Source: Sorghum bicolor (lineage: Eukaryota > Streptophyta > Magnoliopsida > Poales > Poaceae). From it: DNA of 64,000 nt. Positions 41,358 through 53,655 of the stretch are shown piece by piece; position 1 is the first letter of the stretch; every line of letters starts with the position of its first letter. Location: assembly GCF_000003195.3 (NCBI RefSeq), contig NC_012876.2, forward strand, positions 46,123,276-46,187,275, in the 5' to 3' direction. Position numbers and translations under genes: made by a program. The notes under the pieces are model-generated. The model did not search any database. It saw only the letters and a program-made list of their open reading frames with translations, and was not told the DNA's origin.

Positions 41358-42858
41358 ATGTCTATCTATCAGTTTCATAGACCTACGTGCACACATCTCG
41401 AACCACCAAAATCTTCAAAGCCTATCATAGCATCTAGTTTTGAGATAGACCCCGAATACATAGAATTTGTTCAAAAACAACCTTTCTCATGAGAAGGTGA
41501 GGAAAACCCATACACACCCCTAAGAGAGTTTTATCGAGTCTGTGACCTCCTTCGCATTGAAGGCATGTCCGATGAGACCCTTAAATGGAAGCTCTTTCCG
41601 TTCTCTTTAACAGAAAAAGCTAGACATGGAGATTGGAAGGAGTTATATAATAGTTTTATTTTTAAATATTTTCCAATCTCCAAAGTGGTGGAACTTCGGC
41701 GTGAGATTCTTTCTTTTAGACAACTGGAAGAAGAATCTCCTGGCAAATCATGGGACCGCTTTATTAACCTTACTCTCACTAGCCCAAAGCTTTCTATTCC
41801 AGAAGAAGTTCTTCTAATTCACTTTTTTGAGGGCCTTAGTTGGGAAAATAAGCAAACCGTGAATACAACCTCTAGAGGATCCTTCTATCACCTACCTGCT
41901 AGTGAAGCTAGGGATTTAATTGATTCATTGAGTGGAAAGTTTCCTAGCATTTATATCCCTAAGAAAGAGAAAGAACCAGTTCCTAGACAAGAAGAAGAAG
42001 TTTCGATAGCCAGATCACAACCACTTCAATCCCAAACTTTAGCTATCGATCCTAAACCATCAATACCCCAAAATTCTCTAAGGGAGGAAGGAATTCCGAC
42101 CTTAAATCTTTCAGATACTGATGGTTTAGACTTCTGGTTCCATAAGAGACCTTCAAGCAGGGATAATTCAAATCCTTGCAATAACGGTTCTCTTAGAGAA
42201 TGTCCTAGTTCCTGTTATGAAGAAGTTGAGGATGACATATCAAGTGAAGGAGAGCTAAACCATATAGAAAATTCTATCTGCTCCCCTTCCATGTTCACAA
42301 ATTCTAAATCCATCCTTGACCTTAGAGACCCCTCTTATCCCTCTCCTTTTAAGTCTCATGATGATCCTAGCAATCCATCAAGACGACTAAACCATAGGAG
42401 TCATGAAGACCATAAGCCATAGAGAAGATTCTATCAGCTCCCCTATCTTGATCACAAGTTCTAAATGGCTAGAATGTGTAGAATGGATGGATAAGGAACA
42501 AGCCTTAATGGATTCTGACTTTGGCTCAATTTCAAATGGTGAGTTCTTGACTCCCTTTGAAGATGAGATGCATCCAACTACAGAAGAGGACATAGGTGAC
42601 ACAAATCCAGGAGAAACTCCGAACATTCAGATTGGGGACGAAGATAACATTAATAAGCATGGAATTTATTTCATAGCCACTTCGTTCACTCCATGCTCAT
42701 ATGCAACATCTTTCCAATCTATTGGTCTCTCCAACATCACCACATTTGAGATCTCCAACCCCTCTTCCTTTCTATTTATAAAAACTTTAAAGGGGCGGTT
42801 GTCGATGCATATGTCTATAATAAATATTGCAGATCTCGTTGAGTTGATCTTGATATAG
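41358..42858 (+). pseudogene. gag: Gag of element E, broken copy of the C gag
   Basis: ATG 41358 (MSIYQFHRP) corresponds to the C gag start. A GGA-to-TGA change near 41489 stops the frame in PFSGEGEE. About 30 bases (the HWYKLRVGSV part of the Gag core in C) are missing in frame near 41626, between short direct repeats. About 40 bases are missing near 42415 between ATAAG/CTAAG repeats, which shifts the frame. The rest closely follows C to near 42858, where a short insertion of coding sequence (ADLVELILI) replaces the C end. Confidence 0.9.
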
Positions 42859-45694
42859 GTCAGCGATTGGAAGGGAAACCACTTCGCCGACATAAATTGA
42901 TGGTTTCCCAAGGACAAGCTTAGTGTCCTAAAACAAGCACTGATCAGATCGTAACATGAGCTTTTAATTAATTGCAACATTACCTTGTGTATTGAGCATA
43001 TAAGGATAATTGTAAAACTATTCCTTCGGGTATTCTTGTCACTAACCTTTCCAGGATTGGAGCAGGAAGATCGGATGAATGACAAGCACAAGGTATGTCC
43101 AACCGATCATCATACAACATTGAATTAAATTCATCCAAACTTGAATTTTGCAAAATTCAAGCTTGGGGGAGTACTTTACATAAAAACATCCTTTGCCAGG
43201 ATGCTATGTTGGTTGTCCCTACCTTTGAGACATGCTCAATTTGTTAAATACTAATCACACTACTTCATCTCCACTTGAGTAGATCTCTATAAATGTTGAC
43301 ATGCTACTTTTGTCTATTTACAACCAAGCGTTGGTTTGGAAGTACTCGACATACTTCCATTGGCATTTAAATTAAGCTTGGTGCTTAGGTTAAATAGCCT
43401 TCCTTAATCTGATTAGACAAGGAGTCTAGTTTGGTTACTGAACTAAAAACTGCTTGAGTAGATATTGGTATATTTTGTCGGACTAACCCCTGCAGGAAAA
43501 CTTTCAATATCAACGTGGGAAGTCCTGAGATAAACTCACATTGGAGACAAGGAGAGAGACACATGAAGTTTAACAATTTACACAAAGAAGACGTAGCTCA
43601 TAAGAGATGATCCATGGAGGGTGCCACAAACACGATCCACAGTCGCTAAGAAGGAGAAGCTTCCACAAGGTGAGATGGTACCATCACTCTTCAAGTAAGG
43701 TAACACCTTAAGGTACTTGACTATCACTTTTATAAGCTTCTCCTAGGTTCTAGCGTTCACATAAATAAAGAGACAAACATGTATGATTTATAACTCCAAA
43801 TTAACCAACCCAACTGATTCAGCATGTTTAGTCCTTTAATCTTTGTTCCTAGTACTACCTCCATGATCCCACACTCCTAATCATATGAGCTAAAATGTTA
43901 AACATTCAATCTTTGAGAGATATAAAGAAAAAGACATATACATAGATAGATAGTCTTTCCATAAGGTTGAAGCGATCTGATCTGACAAATGTTATAAGTG
44001 CTACACTAATGAACTTATCATCCATCAACTTTGTCTTGCTCACAATGCTAAAGGTTAGAGAAGAACAAATACACTTTTGGTTCTGTTGGTGTTTTCCACC
44101 AACAGGGCCCATGCACTTGATCTCTGCCTTGTCTCTATGAGCAGGTACACTTTGAGCAAAATATGGAGGAGTTTTATAACTCTCAGATTCCACCAAGTGA
44201 AGGACCTAGATCTACGAGCACAAACACACTGAGCAGAATGCTGCCAACACCGCACTTCGAACTGCTGGGCAACCGAAGAACATGGGTGACACTGTATCAA
44301 GAGGTGCAGACGTCAAGGTCCACACCTGAATCAAATGGCGCACCTAAAGAATGAACACGGTCTGAAGTCTTGTTCAGAAGACTTAAAACATTGAACCCTC
44401 ACCGAAAGGTAAAATCGGTAGTTATCCATATTTATCCTTTCTGCATTCCCTTTTCCTTAAATTATTTACTTTCCTTAAATGGCTTGTTAGTTAATCATGC
44501 TATCTTGAAAAGAAATTAAAAATGTTAAAAACAGTAAGCCCCACGTGAAGTATGCTCATGGCATAAAACCAATAAGTACATTCACTGTGGTGGCGTAAAA
44601 CTAAAAATATTCCTATCCTATAAAAATGAAAATATAAAAATAAATTTATGATCCTACCAAAGAGAGTAATATTTATTAGAGGAAGCTCAATATGATAAAG
44701 GCAAAGAGATTTTATGCTAACACTTAACCAGTTCCACAAAGCTTTGTTGTCTATTTGAGCTCCACATAATTCAACGATCAAAGAAGACTAGGAGACGGAG
44801 GACATCCTAATCGCTTTCAGGGTGCTGCCAACATTCAAATACACCTCCGCCACCTGCTAGCTACAACAGAAAAAATTACATCAAAATCCAGCTTGGGGGA
44901 GAGCACCCCCATTTATCCAGCTAAGTGTTTCTACTCGAATTTATACTTCACTCAAATAATAAAAAGATGCATAATCATAAAAACCCAAATAAAGATTTTA
45001 TGCTTATATATATATATATATCTATGCTTAGATTGCTAAATAAATAAATAAATAAAGTTTGCTCTGAACCCTCATGATAAGCTCTCACATGGAAATGATG
45101 AATAGTTGCTCTGCCATGACTAGTTCTCAAAATTGAATTCTCTCTCAAGTTTAGGCATGACTATTATGAATTAGGATTTGCTCTAAACCTGAACTTGTGG
45201 GAAGAGTACTTGATCTAAAGTCTAAGTCGTTAACGGATATGATATGGGAAGGTTGAGCTGCTGTTTATCTGTTCCTAGAGATGCTAGAATTTTGGAGAAT
45301 TTTATCTTTGAAAATCTTTAAAATGTTGCATGATGAGTTCCTGTATGATGAGAGTTTAAAATCCTACCACAGCCACATATACATGCTTATTAGACTATGA
45401 ACCGTACATTTAATTTTTACTACTTATGAGCATTGAGTGTGGTCAAGTTATGTAGACCCTTAGGAACTTGTCATGTGGTTAAAATCAAGATTCACTTGCA
45501 CGTTCACTCATACATGCTACTTCTACTCTGGAAATACGCATCCACATACATCCACTCATTTCCATCTCCAGATCCACCCAAAAATATTCTACTCCTAACC
45601 CAGGAGAGAATAGCCAAAAACATTTCTGTTTTCCCCTGTTAAATAAATGCTCAAGTTATCTTGGTTACTACCACTTGCTATATTATTTCAGGAG
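42859..45694 (+). other. Untranslated body of E
   Basis: Parallel to C 19015-21860. It includes the PPT-like motifs AAGCTTGGGGGAG near 43159 and AGCTTGGGGGAG near 44890, the CTGTTGGTG hairpin near 44090, and an expanded TA/ATAA tract near 45006-45053. It ends abruptly at a deletion junction with D. Confidence 0.8.
44163..44354 (+). CDS. 63-aa small ORF, E copy
   Basis: Same start (MEEFYNSQIPP), length and end (NGAPKE) as 20332-20523 in C, with a handful of amino-acid changes and no indels. In E the gag is broken, yet this ORF remains open. It is short, so chance preservation cannot be excluded. No known domain. Confidence 0.35.
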   Translation: MEEFYNSQIPPSEGPRSTSTNTLSRMLPTPHFELLGNRRTWVTLYQEVQTSRSTPESNGAPKE

Positions 45695-47005
45695 ATGACT
45701 ATATAAAGCCATGGGTATTAAGGTCTCTGGTATGTCAAAAATGTGAAAATCTAGACATATTCCAGAGTCCTTGATTCTAACAGGAACTGCCCTTAATACC
45801 CCATGGCTTTCTAGAGTTAATCCAGATGGACTTTGAAAAAGTTTTTGAGATGGGGTTATAGACTCGTTGGGATAAAAAATGTCAGCTAACTTCTTGGAAA
45901 TAACATTTATCCCAACATATGGATTTTAGTGGACCTTCCTAGCGGACCATCTAATTTGGCACAGAAGAATGGTTGAAGGTGTGATGATCTGAGCTACCTC
46001 AGGAGACAGCTCTGCTTCTGTTAGCCATTCATAACTCAGAATAGCCGAAAGGATTTTGATGTGTTCTATGTCAACAGATTCTACTCTTAGAACGGATTGA
46101 GTGGTCCCTGCTAGAGGTCGTGTTTGGATAGGAAAATTCGAGGTGTTTCTATAATCTTCAAAAAGATCTTCCTCAAATTCAAAGGGATGCTGTAAAGGTG
46201 GTGGTTCATCATCCCTTAGTTGGTTTTGCATTCCCTTATCAGGAGGTTTCTCTACAACCAAATTAATAGATTTGTGAGGAGGAATTTCTAACTCGGTTGC
46301 AAGTTCCTCGTCTTTTGGTTTAGGATCAAGCTCGACTTCTTTTTCTTCTTTAGGAAAATGATCATAAATGCCCGTGTAAGGGGTATTTTCAAGGATTCTC
46401 TCTAGGATAGCTCTCCCCTCATCTATGAGTTTGTGTGCGAATGAGACTCCAGAAGCAATGTCGAGGTGAAGAGCAGCTTCCTTGTTTAGACCAAGATAAA
46501 AGTGGTAGTACAGTACATGGTCAGGCAGGGAATGGTTTGGACCAGAATTGGTAAGGCTTGTGAACCTAGCCCAAGCTGCTCCTAAAGTTTCCTTCTCTCT
46601 TTGTTTGAATGTAAGAATTTCGATTCTAAGGTCAGCGATTCGAAAAAGTGGGAAGAAAGCGAGACAAAAGTTGTCCCGAAGTTCATCCCAATTTCCATTA
46701 ACGCCTCCTAGAGAATGAGCATACCACTTTTTTGCTCTTCTCAAAAGGGAGAACAGAAATAATTTCCATTTAAGGGTTTCTTGTGTCATGCCAGATATAG
46801 ATCGGCAAGAGCACAACTGCTCGAATTCTCTAAGGTGGGTGTATGGATCTTCATCTACATGCCCAGAGAAGGGTTGCTCCTGAATCATGGCTATTAGATC
46901 AGGGCCGAGGTCGTAGCCATCTGTAAGAATTGGATGTGATGATGGTGGTGGCTCTAATAACTCACCCTTTGGAGCAAAGAATTTATAGATAGGAGTGAAA
47001 TCCAT
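45695..47005 (-). pseudogene. gag: Element D gag and start of protease region
   Basis: Gag begins with MDFTPIYKFFAPKGE at 47005. The Gag core is well kept: DPYTHLREFEQLCSC, LKWKLFLFSLLRRAKKWY, LGAAWARFTSLTNSGPNHSL and FYLGLNKEAALHLDIASGVS. A stop near 45926 (SARKVH) interrupts the protease-side sequence, which then continues (NPYVGINVIS, LDFHIFDIPE) to about 45695. There the E deletion scar begins. It resembles the gags of B and C in domain order but is clearly diverged. Confidence 0.88.
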
Positions 47006-47099
47006 GTGGTATGGTGAAAATGATAAGGTGAGTGTGGTAAAAAAAAGGAAAAGAAAAATGATACATGGACGACTTGGTTCGAAACTAGCACAACTACCG

Positions 47100-47117
47100 T
47101 TCCCATACAATGGTGCT
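47100..47117 (-). promoter_or_regulatory. Decayed PBS of D
   Basis: Minus-strand TAGCACCATTGTATGGGA aligns with the tRNA-Asp PBS at 12 of 18 positions. Four of the six mismatches are transitions. Position just inside the LTR fits. Confidence 0.6.
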
Positions 47118-47124
47118 AGAAAGC

Positions 47125-48355
47125 TTGTTGGGTATTTTAAACGCAAACAGAAAAATCCGCAAGCGCACGGATACCGATGTAGCTTTCACCCGAGAGTATT
47201 CCAGAGTATCGATTTTCCACAGGGAACGTGAGTGTACTAATTAAGATTCAAGATCGCCCAAGGATAACTATATAACTATTTTTGGTGGGAAGAGAGGAAG
47301 TTTCCTGAGAGTTCTCTAGTTGATCTAAGAATCAAGAATTACTTCAAAGATTATTTATTTCGGGACATCAGAACACTAACCACAGAGAGATATGAGAAGG
47401 GGCTAGGAAGCTCTGACTACGGTCCTATAAACACCGATCCGAACGAGGTGGAATACGTCGACCATTAGGGCTGTCACTATCCTAGGGTTAACACAACAAT
47501 CCGTAGGATTGGGTGCAATTCCACGTAGTTGCAAGACTAAATACCACGTCTAATCTATTAATTACTACTCTAGCGTTGCAAAGACTAGAGCACTTGATGC
47601 AAGCGGGAATCCAATAAATAACTTGAATGTAAATAAAAGTAATTAAAGAACTCAGGAATTATGAATTGAAGAACTTGGAGAACGATGAAGAACGAACCAA
47701 TTGCTGCAAAAGTACAATGTTGAGGAAGATTCGACAGATCCGGCTCCTCCTCCGCTCTCCTCTTCTCTCTCTCTATTTTTAAGATTACAACTAGAACTAA
47801 CTAGAACTAGAACTAGATGAACTAGAACTAGATGAACTAGAGGGATCCTCTCTACTTGGATGAATAATTGAAACCCTAGCTTTGATTCTGTAGAAGAGAT
47901 ATGCCTCCAGGGGTTGGTGGGGGTGTTTATATAGTCCCTCCAAATGAATATGGACCGTCAGATCAAACCGACCTTAATCGCATGGAGTTCCTTAATCCTC
48001 TAGGTCGGTGGAGCATTATCCGTGAGATGGAGCCTGATTGTCAAAGGCAGCAGGGTGGGCGCCCAAGGGGGGAGGGCGGGCACCCCGCCCCCGGGCTCGC
48101 TCGGCCTCCTGTTCGTTCCCGTGGCTTCTGGAGTCTTCTAGATGATAGAAAATTGGCGCACACGTTAATATCTCTATGTAAACCTGACGTGTGGGCCTTT
48201 CCTCCATATTTCCTAATAACCCCCTGCAGAAATAGACAAACACCAAAACTCGTGGAATTCTGTCAGCTAAAACCCTAAGTCTGGGTGTTGGTTGCATTTG
48301 GATCCTTTTCCATGAGTAGTTGATGGTTAAATGTGAGCATTAAGGACCGTCAACA
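47125..48355 (-). repeat. 5' LTR of D (1231 bp)
   Basis: On the minus strand it starts TGTTGACGGTCCTTAATGC at 48355 and ends ACCCAACA at 47125. It has GGGCGCCC at 48056-48063, a TATATAAA box (plus 47926-47933) and a CTAGTT-rich minirepeat near 47785-47845. The flank CACAC (48356-48360) may be the TSD; the other end is outside the window. Confidence 0.9.
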
Positions 48356-49924
48356 CACACCAAAAGCGGACTCCCAATGCCATTGCCTCCGAGCTCACTC
48401 TGGTGAGCTCACACGTGCACTCTCCAGTACAGCTCAGTTCACCAAATCGCATGCGCAGCTTTGTCGTGATTCGCTCCACCTCTTCCACCCCCAAGCCGGC
48501 CGTGAGAAGCATTGGTGAGGCTGCATTTCTCACTTTCCACAAAAGTTCAGTTCAGCAGGTTCTTCTTTGGTGAACTCAATGCTGAGCTCCTCAGGACCGC
48601 TCCTTCCTTCTTTCTCACATCTTTGGATAGTCTAGGGTTTAGGTGAGCTTCCACACCACTTGTGGGACATCTTACCCAACTCATCGGCGCTGTAGACAAT
48701 GCGCAGGGCCACCGTCACCTTGCCGGAGTTCAACCTTCACATGGCCAGACCTAACCATGCCACCTCCGTCCAAGCCATCTACCTAGAATGCTTTTCCTTG
48801 GTGCACAGGAGTCGTAGAAACCCTAAGCGCATGCTCTACCAGCTTGAGCTCGCCAATGTAATGACGAGCAGCTCCGCCGAGCCACCATTGTCGACAGCGA
48901 GCATCTTCCGGTGGCTCCGCTGAGGGGAAAAGGGGTCTAATCGATGCGCTTGGGTGCAGGGATCACTCTAGTGCCCTTGGTTTGGCCGGAGCCCTTGCTG
49001 TTAGCGAGAAATCACCGGTGAGCCGTCGTACTCTGCTATGGTGAGGCTGACACGAGGGTCCCATCTGTTAGTGACTCACTCTTCCCTCCTTTTCTTTTAT
49101 TCAAATTCTAGATTTTTTCCTTACCATGCAAAAATCATATCTAGAGTTTCTGAGCTACAAATCTGGTGAACCAAAGTTATGGATGATCTCTGAGATGTGC
49201 TTATGCTCCTGAAATTTTTGTAGATTTTTCTGAGCAATTATGATAATATCTCTTAATTATGCCCTTTTATGTAAATAAATAATTAAGTATAACAGAAAGA
49301 GTGTTTTGGGAGTTAGCATGTGGTTTTTTGGTAATCTTATATTAGGTATGTGTTGGAGTTTCAATTTGTTTACACTAAACATGTTTCTACCTTGTCATTA
49401 AATAATTAAGTTAGGGTTAATTAACCCTCCTGGACAGCAAGGAGTGGTTCTGTAATTAAACTAGGTTGGTAATGTTTTCTGGAATACTTGTCTATACAAA
49501 AGTTGTAGGAAACTTCATGTTCTAGTTGCTGTTAAATTTTCATGGCATTTGGCCATGTGGTTTGGGAGTTGCTGCTGTCTAAAGTTGGGTTGCATATGGG
49601 GGTAGTTTCTGTTTTTCCTAAACCTAATTCTAGTATGGCAAGTGTTTGAGTACTTTCTTGCTGGAATCATGCTTGAATGTTTAAATATGAAATATGAGCA
49701 ATTTTATAAGCTTTCTAGAATGTCTTAGATCACACCATTTGTATCTGTGGATCACTAGATATGATCTGTTCTTTGAGCTGCTGTGTAAAACTAGAAGGAG
49801 CAGATTTGTTGCGTGACATGTTTGTATCTTTGTTAGATTATGTGGTGCTCTTGTGATGATGTGAGGTGGACTTTACTCGGTAAATGAGTGTCCAGTGAGG
49901 TTTAGATCTGTAGATACTCATATT
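48356..49924. other. Unassigned sequence between D and J, possibly an old LTR
   Basis: No coding region is supported. The left 550 bases are GC-rich and the rest AT-rich. A hairpin GAGCTCAC/GTGAGCTC (48391-48410) and a 16-base palindrome AGGGTTAATTAACCCT (49413-49428) are present. Phrases such as GAGGGTCCCATCTGTTAGTG resemble grass retrotransposon LTRs, but I see no matching pair, PBS or PPT. Confidence 0.35.
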
Positions 49925-50274
49925 TGTTAGAACTTACCGGATCTCTAGCAGTAGATCGGCACCGGGTTGAACTCCTCTGCGTCACGGACGTCGAGGATGT
50001 AGTGGAGACCGGTCGATGCGGAGGTGGCGGTGTAGACTAGTGGAGCTTCAAGTCACTGGCAGCACAACCCTCAAGATTGGATTAGGGTTAGGACAGTGGG
50101 GTGTGGCGGCTGCGGTGAACCTCGTGACCAGAGCCTCAACCTCCACTTCCTCTTTATATGTGCTGCGCGACGACAGCCCACTAGCCATGTTATTGGGCTG
50201 GACACCTCCGATCAGGGCATGGTCAAGGTTCCAGCCCAGTCTTTGGACTTGGGCCGGTAGAGATCAACCTAACA
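49925..50274 (-). repeat. 3' LTR of J (350 bp)
   Basis: On the minus strand it starts TGTTAGGTTGATC at 50274 and ends TTCTAACA at 49925, with six-base inverted ends TGTTAG/CTAACA. A TATA-like CATATAAAG is near plus 50150-50160. The purine run GAGATCAAGGGAGAGAA (50275-50291, minus) directly ahead is the PPT. Confidence 0.75.
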
Positions 50275-50472
50275 TTCTCTCCCTTGATCTCAACTTTTAC
50301 TTTAACCTTTAAACTTTGACTTTTAAACTTTTCTCTTTACTCGTTCCATCACAGATGAGTGTATAGATCATGTTTCATCATCATGGTCTTCCATCGATAG
50401 ACTTAACAGCTACAATACATGTTTCTGATCTAAAACAGTAACTTTAACTGTGGGCCCTTTATTGTACAGAAA

Positions 50473-52130
50473 TCATAGGCTTTCCCATAAACCCATGTCG
50501 ACTGTGTGTTCTCTGAACACACTGGGTGGTAAGCCTTTGGTAAGTGGATCTGTGAGCACTCGCTCAATACTTTTAATATGATTCCAGACTATCTCCATTA
50601 CAATGTGTAACTTTGTGTCAACGTGTTTGGCAGCACACTTGACCCGTTGTTGTAGGAGAAAAAAATACTTAAATGGTTAATGCTATTGACAACCATTATC
50701 AATTCCGGGTATAGATTTTCTTAACCCTTTCGCCTACCTTTCAAGCCTCATAAAAAGATACACTATAGGTATGTATCAGTGATGACACCATAAATGTTTC
50801 TTTGGAGCTTTTCCACAATAAAACTGCAACTGTGAGTGTTAGCTACTATGTGGGTTTCACTAAACATCTCGTCTAAATTTAACATTTGTACCCGCAACTA
50901 TTTGAGAGTACTTGTTCTTTCTTACTCATCATGAGGCCTATAAATCCTTGCATCATTGTAAAACATTCTCAACTCCATTCCATTGATCTATATATAGATT
51001 GGACTTTTGCCAAAACATCCCAGTTATATGAACTATGTCAGAGTAAGATTTTATCCAAACACTCATTAAGCTTCCAACAGCTGAAGCACATTGGACATCC
51101 ATATTTTCTTTCTTATATTGATTATTGGAACACTAAAATTCTCAAATCTCTTACCCTTGACCAAAGAATCAGGTGTAAGTTTACATATATGCATGTTATA
51201 TTTCTTTAGAATCTCTTATTAACATGCATTTGCAACATATTTAATACCCCTTTTCTTTTATCTCGACAAGTTCCAACTTCTATAACAGAAGACACTTTAC
51301 CGAGATTATACTTATTAAAACTTGAGGTTTATTGTAGACCAGCATCACTACCAATAAGTAAGATGTCGTCCACATATAGGATCAGGAAAATTGGTTTTCC
51401 ATTCCTAGATTTTGCATTAATGCTATTGTCCTTCTCATTATCTCTAAAACCCAAACTTTTTAATTGATCTTTTAACTTTAAATACTATTGTCTAGAGCCC
51501 TGCTCTAGATCATAAATAGATTACTTTAGATGGCATCCCTTATGTTCTATCCATGACAAAACCAATGGTTTATGCCTTGTCTGCTTTTTGTACAAATCCC
51601 CAATAAGGAATGCAGTCTTTACATTCACCTACGGTAAATCTGAATCGTAGTGTGACACTAACACTCATTGTAACATGTTCTCATTCCTTTTGCCATAAGT
51701 CATGCTATATGTTTCTATATTCCCTTTGAAGTCACACTTTATCTTGTAGACCCATTACAGCCTAGTGTTTTGGCTCCATTAGGAACTTCTTCTAAGTCCC
51801 AAACACCATTGGTACTTATCTCATTCATCTCATCCTCCATAGCTTTTGCTATTTGGATGAGTGCTTCTCATGACTTACTGAACTGAGATGGGATCATTCT
51901 CTATTTGAGTTTCTTTACTAGCGTACACTTTATAGTCAATACTGACTTTTCTAACGGGCACTTCTTTCATGTGGGACTCTTGTTGCTCTTTCATTGCCAA
52001 GAGGCAATTGATTCTATATGCTCCTGTATCACAAGATCCTTGTTTACATTGTACATCTTTGAAGAGCCAACAACACGTGTTGTACAAGTCATACAACATC
52101 AACATGGTATTAAGCAATTTATTGATCTTG
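50473..52130 (-). pseudogene. pol: Element J pol: copia reverse transcriptase and RNase H, heavily decayed
   Basis: Reading down the minus strand: EDEMNEI...NGVWDLEEVPNG (about 51774-51840), KWVYKIKCDFKGN, then after a gap SIYDLEQGSRQ and the catalytic FLILYVDDILLIGSDAG (YVDD at 51365-51376), decayed palm sequence, and finally the RNase H C-terminus VLTDPLTKGLPPSVFREHTV with TGA at 50473-50475. These motifs are standard for plant Ty1/copia. Part of the RT between 51550 and 51680 is missing or unreadable. No long frame remains. Confidence 0.85.
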
Positions 52131-52875
52131 AATCATTGGAGTGAGCACATAGTCTCACTTCTCTTTAAGTCATAAATCTATACATACCATGCTCCCCTAG
52201 ATTATACCGTCGTTAGCTTTCTTATTTGGGTTTAGTCTATTGAAACTTCAAATGGTCACTTTAAGCACCATCTTTGTACTTTGTCTGCTCAGGGGTATCA
52301 TTATTATAACTGTTGTACTCCCTCAACGATCATATTTATCATTTATAGATGACCTTTACCACTTTTACCATCAATGCATACCATACATTAGGGAATGGGG
52401 AGTATCTTTCAAGAGTATGTTTCAATCCTCCCCCTCAAAATGTGGCATGAACTTTATTGCCATAATTTCAAAATCATCAGTTACTCTTGAGAATAAGGAA
52501 ACTTTGAATGCTTACTCATTCACATGATTGTGTCATGTAGAACTGAGTTATTTTTTAAATCTTTTGGGAGTACACTTTCCTCATTTCACTTCAAGAACTC
52601 AATAGAGTCATTCAATACTTTTGCAAGTCATACTTGCATGTCATTTGTATTTTTTGGTTTATATGCAACTTTCTTTTTCCTGCGATGCAGGATGAGTACT
52701 ATGTTAAAACTTCTCCCACCATGCGGGATAATTCCCTATAATCAGATCGCTTTCATCTTTTTTAATCATCGAATTCAAAAAAAATCTGAAAACTCTTTAA
52801 CACGCATGTTTAATCCAACTTTTGTCAAAATTAAATAGGCATATTACTTTTACAACTCTCACCAATAAAACTGAT
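52131..52875 (-). other. Degraded J internal sequence
   Basis: AT-rich sequence upstream of the copia RT. Minus-strand fragments are short and full of stops, and I cannot assign them to integrase or gag. It ends at CTGAT (52871-52875), the left target duplication of I. Confidence 0.5.
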
Positions 52876-53607
52876 TGTTGACACCGTTTTTGGACACGTA
52901 TCTTTGGACGCGTATCTGGAGTTAATGAGGTGTAGATCGGAAGGCAGAAAAGTGGTGACTAGTCTACAGAAGAGTTGCCGATGAGGGTTGGTGCCGATGA
53001 GAAAACGACAGGATACGGCCAAGTCCAGGAGTGGTGATGGATTCGTGCCGATGACTGGTGCTGATCGTTGTCGATGGCTATGAGAGGTTGTTTGCCGATG
53101 GTCATGGAGAAGGGCGCAGGAGTTGTCGATCGACTCATGGTGGTGTACGGATCGATTATGGAAGATGACTTAATGCTTTCCGTAGTTATTAGAGTTTGCT
53201 TTGTATACAGATTTTGTTTAATTTATAATTCGAGTCCTAGTCGTGTCTGATTGTAACCCTTTTGGGCAGTGTATAAATATAAGACCCCGCAGCGATGTAA
53301 GATATACACGATCAATCAAATACAAGTTTTTACCTATGTTCTAGCATCTACTTTTTGACGACTTCGTCACCCTGCATACTTTTCCTTTTACTTACGACTT
53401 CTTAGGGATTCTTTGAGTCAATCTCGATGAATTCTTGAGTTCCGCGTGAACACCTCTTGGCCGTGACATCCGGGCGCATCGCTGTTGTCGGGACCAAAGT
53501 GTTCGAGTGACCACCTTTGTCGATTGTAAGGTCAAATCGGCTGGCACACCTTAACGTTGAATCAGGTATTAGCCCTTTGCGTTTGCAGATCAACTTTTGC
53601 ACCAACA
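52876..53607 (+). repeat. 5' LTR of I (732 bp)
   Basis: Starts TGTTGACACCG, ends CACCAACA. TATA box TATAAATA at 53272-53279. Matches 59162-59893 in length and nearly all bases. The downstream stretch TTTGGCATGCCTAGTGGGA (about 53614-53632) is where a PBS should be; I cannot name its tRNA. Confidence 0.93.
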
Positions 53608-53655
53608 CATCTTTTGGCATGCCTAGTGGGATAGAGATTCAATGTAAAGATCAAC

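Larger units (their letters stand above)
27864..45694 (+). mobile_element. Element E: second gag-only Athila-like element, F nested in its 5' LTR, 3' end deleted
   Basis: 5' LTR 27864-28909 joined to 40870-41188, PBS 41197-41214, broken gag 41358-42858, and untranslated body to about 45694. It parallels C throughout (C 17172-21860). Homology stops after TTTCAGGAG, and minus-strand D protease sequence follows, so the stem-loop cluster, PPT and 3' LTR have been deleted. It was inserted in the G LTR; flank CTCTC (27859-27863) is a possible TSD. Confidence 0.9.
7387..48355 (-). mobile_element. Element D: old Athila-like retrotransposon split by A, C and G/E/F
   Basis: Read on the minus strand, the pieces form one element: 5' LTR 47125-48355, gag and protease start 45695-47005, then RT, RNase H and integrase 24089-26791, then the integrase end 7387-7579. 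The two integrase pieces join exactly across element C, whose TSD is GTAGG. The 3' end lies beyond A, outside the window. A short part of the protease region is missing between 45695 and 26791. D is the most decayed Athila-type copy here, as expected for the host of the later insertions. Confidence 0.85.

Noticed and set aside
48699..48923. 74-codon plus-strand ORF in the unassigned segment
   Set aside because: Short, GC-rich and without a recognisable domain or gene context; probably chance.
53614..53632. PBS of I assigned to a named tRNA
   Set aside because: TTTGGCATGCCTAGTGGGA is in the right place, but I could not match it to a tRNA 3' end with confidence.
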